NCBI GenBank assembly: GCA_902475445.1
Contig: CABRZN010000030.1
Span: 1 to 16,653, forward strand
Reading direction: 5' to 3'
Origin: an uncultured Collinsella sp.
GTDB taxonomy: Bacteria; Actinomycetota; Coriobacteriia; Coriobacteriales; Coriobacteriaceae
DNA length: 16,653 nt
Below are positions 12,940-16,653 of the stretch, in pieces. A program made the translations under genes and the position numbers. How positions within the stretch are numbered: position 1 is the stretch's first letter; each line of letters starts with the position of its first letter. The notes below the pieces were generated by a model. The model did no database searches, was not told the DNA's origin, and was given only the letters and a program-made list of their open reading frames with translations.

Positions 12940-15180
12940 CTATTTCTTAAACCGTGCACCCTGGCGTTTTCTGCCCGATGCGAACGTGGAACCCTTGCGG
13001 GCCTGCGAGCGTAAGCGCTCGATCGTCTCGTCCTCAGACGCACCCTCGAGCATCGCCCGAATCTGAACGACGGCATCGCGCAGGCGCGCCGCCTCCTCAA
13101 AGTCCATAGCGGCAGAAGCGTTACGCATATCCTCTTCCATGGTTTCGACGATCCGCACAAGCTCGTCATGCGGCAGTTCTTCCAACTGCTCCGCAAGTGT
13201 CTGCTCGGGCGCCACCGTTTCCGGCACACCGCCCTCGCCCGACTCATCGGGCGTATAGAATGCGCCATGGCCAAGAGAGTCGCCCTTCGAGCGTCCCTTG
13301 GAGCCCACAGTTTTTTCGGCCTCGGCAATAAAACTTGAGATGTCGTTGATGGCCTTGCGCACTGTCTTGGGCACAATGCCATGTTCTTCGTTATATGCCA
13401 TCTGAATCTCGCGACGGCGCTGCGTCTCCTCGATGGCCTCTTTCATCGAATCGGTCACAACGTCTGCATACATGATGACTTCACCATCGGCGTTACGGGC
13501 CGCACGGCCAATCGTCTGAATCAGCGAACGGCGGTTGCGCAAGAAGCCTTCCTTATCGGCATCGAGAATTGCCACCAGTGAGACCTCGGGGAGATCCAAG
13601 CCCTCGCGAAGCAGGTTGATGCCAACGAGAACATCGATCTTGCCCTCGCGCAGCGTTCGCAGGATCTCGACACGGTCCATTGTCGCCGTATCAGAGTGCA
13701 TGTAATTGACCTTAATGCCTGCGTCGAGCAGATGGTCGGTCAGGTCCTCGGCCATGCGCTTGGTCAACGTGGTCACCAGCACGCGCTCCTTGCGGGCAAC
13801 GCGCTCGCGAATCTCGTCCTCAAGATCGTCAATCTGGCCGCGAACTGGACGCACGTCAATCTTGGGGTCGAGCAGGCCAGTCGGACGAATAATCTGCTCC
13901 ACATCGTTTTGGCTCACCCGCAGCTCGTAGTCGCCCGGCGTGGCCGAAACATAGATAAACTGGGGTATCCTTGCCTCAAACTCATCGAAACGAAGCGGGC
14001 GGTTATCGAGCGCCGAGGGCAGGCGAAAACCGTGTTCCACCAGCGTCACCTTACGCGAGCGGTCACCTTCGTGCATGCCGCGAATCTGCGGCACCGTCAC
14101 ATGGCTCTCATCGATGATGCAGAGCATATCCTTGGGAAAGTAATCGATTAGGGTAAACGGCGGCTCACCCGGCTTGCGACCGTCCAGATGACGCGAGTAG
14201 TTCTCGATGCCGTTGCAAAAGCCCATCGTCTCGAGCATCTCAAGATCATAATCGGTGCGCTGCTGCAGACGCTGCGCCTCGAGCAACTTGTCGGTCGCCT
14301 TGAGCTCCGCCACGCGCTTCTCGCACTCTTCGCTGATCGATTTCAGAGCCGCCTTGACCTTCGGCTTCTCGGTCACGTAGTGCGATGCCGGCCATACAGG
14401 GATGGCCTCGTACTCACGAAGCATCTCACCGGTGACCTCATCGATCTCGGCAATCAGCTCGACCTCGTCGCCAAAGAACTCAAACCGCAACGGATGCTCG
14501 GCATAAGGCGGATACACGTCGACAACATCGCCGCGCACGCGGAACGTGCCGCGTGCCAGGTCATAGTCATTGCGATCATATTGAATGTCGATGAGTGCAT
14601 GGATAAAGTCATCGCGCTCGAGCGGCACCTTCTTGTCGACGTTTGGAGCCAGACCTGCATAGTCCTCAGGAGAGCCAATGCCATAGATACACGAGACCGA
14701 TGCGACAACGATCACATCGCGTCGAGAGAGCAGCGATGCGGTCGCCTGATGTCGCAGCATCTCAACCTCTTCGTTAATCGAGGAGTCTTTCTCGATATAT
14801 GTATCGCTTTGCGGCACATACGCCTCGGGCTGATAGTAGTCGTAGTACGAGACGAAGTAGACCACAGCGTTGTTGGGAAAGAACTCTTTGAGCTCGCTCG
14901 CAAGCTGAGCGGCGAGCGTTTTATTCGGAGCCATGACCAGCGTCGGCTTTCCCAGGGCCTCAATAGTCTTTGCCATCGTGAAGGTCTTGCCCGAACCAGT
15001 CACGCCCAGCAAAACCTGATAGCGGTCTCCGTCCCTCACACCCTGCACAAGCGACTCAATGGCTTTAGGCTGAGAGCCTGCAGGGTCATAGGGAGACACG
15101 ACCTTAAACGGCACGTCAGAGCCTTCAACGCCAAAGCGCTTAAGTTCACCACCAACGCGTTCTACTTCAAATTCCGCCAT
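12940..15180 (-). CDS. uvrB: UvrABC excision nuclease subunit B, damage-verifying helicase
   Basis: UvrB receives damaged DNA from UvrA, verifies the lesion with its beta-hairpin and recruits UvrC. It has 746 residues against 660-700 usual. The surplus is a 20-residue N-terminal lead-in, an Asp/Glu/Gly-rich linker before the UVR motif, and a basic tail of about 35 residues ending ARFKK. Walker A is GVTGSGKT (59-66). The hairpin region YYDYYQPEAYVP lies at 112-123, DESH at 357-360 and QTIGRAARN at 555. The C-terminal UVR coiled coil (MDFEEAARLRDAVVQIRAML) ends near 711 and binds UvrC. The ATG at 15180 has TAGGAG 5 bases before it. It is third in coaE-transglycosylase-uvrB, 51 bases behind its neighbour, with a possible own promoter in that gap. 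Confidence 0.98.
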   Translation of the reverse strand: MAEFEVERVGGELKRFGVEGSDVPFKVVSPYDPAGSQPKAIESLVQGVRDGDRYQVLLGVTGSGKTFTMAKTIEALGKPTLVMAPNKTLAAQLASELKEFFPNNAVVYFVSYYDYYQPEAYVPQSDTYIEKDSSINEEVEMLRHQATASLLSRRDVIVVASVSCIYGIGSPEDYAGLAPNVDKKVPLERDDFIHALIDIQYDRNDYDLARGTFRVRGDVVDVYPPYAEHPLRFEFFGDEVELIAEIDEVTGEMLREYEAIPVWPASHYVTEKPKVKAALKSISEECEKRVAELKATDKLLEAQRLQQRTDYDLEMLETMGFCNGIENYSRHLDGRKPGEPPFTLIDYFPKDMLCIIDESHVTVPQIRGMHEGDRSRKVTLVEHGFRLPSALDNRPLRFDEFEARIPQFIYVSATPGDYELRVSQNDVEQIIRPTGLLDPKIDVRPVRGQIDDLEDEIRERVARKERVLVTTLTKRMAEDLTDHLLDAGIKVNYMHSDTATMDRVEILRTLREGKIDVLVGINLLREGLDLPEVSLVAILDADKEGFLRNRRSLIQTIGRAARNADGEVIMYADVVTDSMKEAIEETQRRREIQMAYNEEHGIVPKTVRKAINDISSFIAEAEKTVGSKGRSKGDSLGHGAFYTPDESGEGGVPETVAPEQTLAEQLEELPHDELVRIVETMEEDMRNASAAMDFEEAARLRDAVVQIRAMLEGASEDETIERLRSQARKGSTFASGRKRQGARFKK

Positions 15181-15205
15181 GGATACTCCTAACTCATATA
15201 TCTGC

Positions 15206-15233
15206 AGTATACGCAGGCGGCAGGCATAGTCCT
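15206..15233 (-). promoter_or_regulatory. Weak promoter candidate for uvrB
   Basis: On the minus strand AGGACT (15233-15228), 16 bases and TATACT (15211-15206) precede the uvrB ribosome site. The -35 overlaps the stop codon of the transglycosylase gene. The -10 is good and the -35 poor. No LexA-like palindrome is visible beside it. Confidence 0.3.
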
Positions 15234-15813
15234 ATACGAACCGATCGGGATAGAGGGTTTTGTAGCGAACCCAGGCATTATTGACACGAATCAGATACGC
15301 CTGCGTCTCGGGAAAGGTGATTGCATTATGAAGCGACGTACTCTGCTGCGCCCATCCGTCGACATTGCCCATGCCGGCGTTATAGGCGGCAATGGCACTG
15401 TCAGTCGACCCGTTAAAATACGCTAGAAGATACGAAAGATACGCACAGCCAAACTCGATATTCGTAGCCGGATCGTTAAGGTTGTCGGCCGAATACTCGC
15501 CACCGTCGACAAGGCCCTTGGCGATCATATCCTGGGCAGTCTCGGGCATCAGCTGCATCAATCCCTGAGCACCCTGATTCGACTCGGCCTCGGGATCCCA
15601 ATTCGATTCAGACTTAATGACAGCGCACACCAGATACGGATCCAGATTATGCGAAATACTGGATTGCTTTACATACGCCTCGTAGTCAATCGGATACAGC
15701 GGCTTAAAGAAAGCGGCAGGAGCATATGAGTAAACGAATGAGATAAGGCCGAAGGCAAAAACGGCAGCCAGCGGTATAAGGCGATACCACGTAAGGAAAC
15801 GTGTCTTAGGCAT
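15232..15813 (-). CDS. Membrane-anchored lytic murein transglycosylase (SLT domain)
   Basis: This enzyme is predicted to cleave peptidoglycan glycan strands non-hydrolytically, forming 1,6-anhydro ends outside the membrane. It has 193 residues. A single hydrophobic helix (about 12-31, LIPLAAVFAFGLISFVYSYA) acts as signal or anchor. A goose-lysozyme-like SLT domain follows, with catalytic Glu69 in IKSESNWDP, GLMQLMP at 84-90 and the closing AYNAGMGNV motif. The ATG (15813-15811) lies inside the end of coaE, an 8-base overlap, and is preceded by GGAGG in the coaE coding sequence, so translation is probably coupled. There are no extra binding domains. Family identity is firm; the physiological role (growth, division or cell-wall turnover) cannot be told. 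Confidence 0.92.
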   Translation of the reverse strand: MPKTRFLTWYRLIPLAAVFAFGLISFVYSYAPAAFFKPLYPIDYEAYVKQSSISHNLDPYLVCAVIKSESNWDPEAESNQGAQGLMQLMPETAQDMIAKGLVDGGEYSADNLNDPATNIEFGCAYLSYLLAYFNGSTDSAIAAYNAGMGNVDGWAQQSTSLHNAITFPETQAYLIRVNNAWVRYKTLYPDRFV

Positions 15814-16447
15814 CGGCCTCCTCCTTATCCGCTACATCCCCGAACCCATGGCGCGAAAGCCATGCGTCCAGTTGTTCAAAGAGCGAGTTATCGTCTGCCG
15901 CATTGTCAATCACAGTTGTAGCGAGATTGCACAGCGCAGACTCTTCGGGCTGGCAAGCAGAACGGGCATCAAAATCAGATGGCTCCATGCCACGTTGAAT
16001 AGCGCGCTCGCGACGAACTGACAAAGGGGCGCTGATGACCAAAATTTCATCAGCCAAGCCAAATGCATCCTCAAAACCAGTCGGAGCAGAAACCTCGACC
16101 ACCGCAAAAGGATAACGGGGAGATGAAACCGTACAACAAACCGGATCGAGAATCCTAAGCGAAAGCTGTTCAATCAGAATGGGATGCACGATGTCATTGA
16201 GCCGTGCGACCGAATCAGGAGAAGCGAAAGCTCGAGAAGCGAGGATGCCGCGGCGAATGCCGCCTTCCTCATCCAAAATGTCCCAACCGAATTCATCCGC
16301 GAGTGTATTGACGATATCAGAGCCCGGCACATACAGCGATTTTGCAAGCTCATCCAGATCGATAAGCATAGCGCCACGAGATTCGAAATAGCGGCAGGCA
16401 GTTGACTTACCCGAAGCAATATTGCCCAAGACAAATACGGTAAACAT
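15806..16447 (-). CDS. coaE: Dephospho-CoA kinase
   Basis: CoaE phosphorylates the 3'-hydroxyl of dephospho-CoA with ATP, the last step of coenzyme A synthesis, in the cytoplasm. It has 213 residues against about 200 usual. The P-loop is GNIASGKST at 8-16. The LIDLDELAKSLYVPGS segment matches the CoA-pocket aspartate and following helix of the family. HPIL, the Arg-rich lid (SVRRERAIQRG) and the closing VIDNAADD motif are present. The ATG at 16447 is chosen because GGAGG lies 6 bases before it; the TTG at 16450 is too close to that site. It is first in coaE-transglycosylase-uvrB. The coaE-uvrB neighbourhood is also found in Actinobacteria such as mycobacteria. Confidence 0.94.
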   Translation of the reverse strand: MFTVFVLGNIASGKSTACRYFESRGAMLIDLDELAKSLYVPGSDIVNTLADEFGWDILDEEGGIRRGILASRAFASPDSVARLNDIVHPILIEQLSLRILDPVCCTVSSPRYPFAVVEVSAPTGFEDAFGLADEILVISAPLSVRRERAIQRGMEPSDFDARSACQPEESALCNLATTVIDNAADDNSLFEQLDAWLSRHGFGDVADKEEADA

Positions 16448-16475
16448 CAAGCCCTCCCTAACGCCAATGCGAGTA

Positions 16476-16506
16476 ATTATCGCTCAAATACACTAGATGG
16501 ACTCAA
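16476..16506 (-). promoter_or_regulatory. Candidate promoter for the coaE-uvrB operon
   Basis: On the minus strand TTGAGT (16506-16501), a long 19-base gap and GATAAT (16481-16476) lie about 30 bases before the coaE ATG. The region is visibly more AT-rich than the genes around it and follows a strong terminator, so a promoter must be near. The exact boxes are uncertain. Confidence 0.35.
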
Positions 16507-16573
16507 AATACAGCCAAACAGTAAGAGCACATACGGGGGAGCTAGGTCCCAAAGTACAACGTATATACAACGC

Positions 16574-16601
16574 AAAAAAGAGGGAGGCCGCGAGGCCTCC
16601 C
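16574..16601 (-). terminator. Strong intrinsic terminator of the gene beyond the right edge
   Basis: A perfect 8-base stem, GGGAGGCC with GGCCTCCC, surrounds a GCGA (GNRA-type) tetraloop. On the minus strand it is followed by TCTTTTTTGCG, a good U-run. It ends minus-strand transcription entering from outside the window, about 125 bases before coaE. Confidence 0.87.
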
Positions 16602-16607
16602 CCTTCT

Positions 16608-16652
16608 TCAGTTCAAGCGCACGGCTCGGTGCCGTCCACCGGTCAGCGGCGC
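16608..16652 (-). CDS. Possible C-terminal end of an unidentified gene
   Basis: The minus-strand frame from the right edge reads APLTGGRHRAVRLN and stops at TGA (16610-16608), 6 bases before the terminator stem. That is the spacing expected for the end of a gene. In Actinobacteria the gene before coaE is often rpsA (ribosomal protein S1), but these 14 residues are not enough to identify it. Confidence 0.28.
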   Translation of the reverse strand, partial: APLTGGRHRAVRLN

Positions 16653-16653
16653 C

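Noticed and set aside
14188..15192. 334-codon plus-strand open frame opposite uvrB
   Set aside because: It is a register shadow of uvrB with no plausible start signals and no domain content.
16500..16560. Riboswitch or T-box in the leader region before coaE
   Set aside because: Only a weak 4-base GGGA/TCCC pairing around CTAG is visible, and no known aptamer core motif is seen.

Overview
The window is ordinary chromosomal DNA of a high-GC Gram-positive bacterium. The best fit is a Coriobacteriia member close to Collinsella. This rests on estimated high GC, protein sequences that read like that lineage, and a coaE-to-uvrB order that is also common in Actinobacteria. The genus is an inference from memory, not a database match. 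Ten complete genes and one truncated gene are clear, all housekeeping or widely conserved. I see no phage, insertion sequence, CRISPR array, tRNA or rRNA. No gap without a gene exceeds about 205 bases.

Layout, left to right. (1) Minus strand, 1-3546: an operon read ybaK, murJ, uvrC, with gaps of 3 and 6 bases; uvrC runs off the left edge. (2) Minus strand, 3679-6558: uvrA alone, with a hairpin after its stop and a weak LexA-like palindrome before its start. (3) Plus strand, 6752-12874: a membrane lipoteichoic-acid-synthase-type sulfatase-fold enzyme; then an mrp (Fe-S carrier ATPase) and HI0933/BaiN-type flavoprotein pair that abut exactly; then a COG2509-type FAD protein behind an intrinsic terminator. 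(4) A bidirectional terminator at 12901-12936 separates this block from (5), a minus-strand operon read coaE, a lytic transglycosylase, uvrB. (6) A strong minus-strand terminator near the right edge, probably ending a gene outside the window.

All three subunits of the UvrABC excision nuclease lie within about 15 kb on one strand, split by the four plus-strand genes. MurJ (lipid II flipping), the lytic transglycosylase (peptidoglycan cleavage) and the LTA-synthase-like enzyme (polyglycerol-phosphate-type polymer synthesis) give a second theme of cell envelope. Mrp with two flavoproteins forms a redox/Fe-S block.

The very long open frames opposite uvrC/murJ, uvrA, mrp and uvrB are codon-register artefacts. 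I found no convincing new multi-gene system. The items worth a second look are the uvrA operator candidate, two in-frame stop-GTG junctions, the promoter-like -10 just ahead of the terminator at 11184, cysteine additions in UvrA, and a charged insert in the BaiN-like protein.
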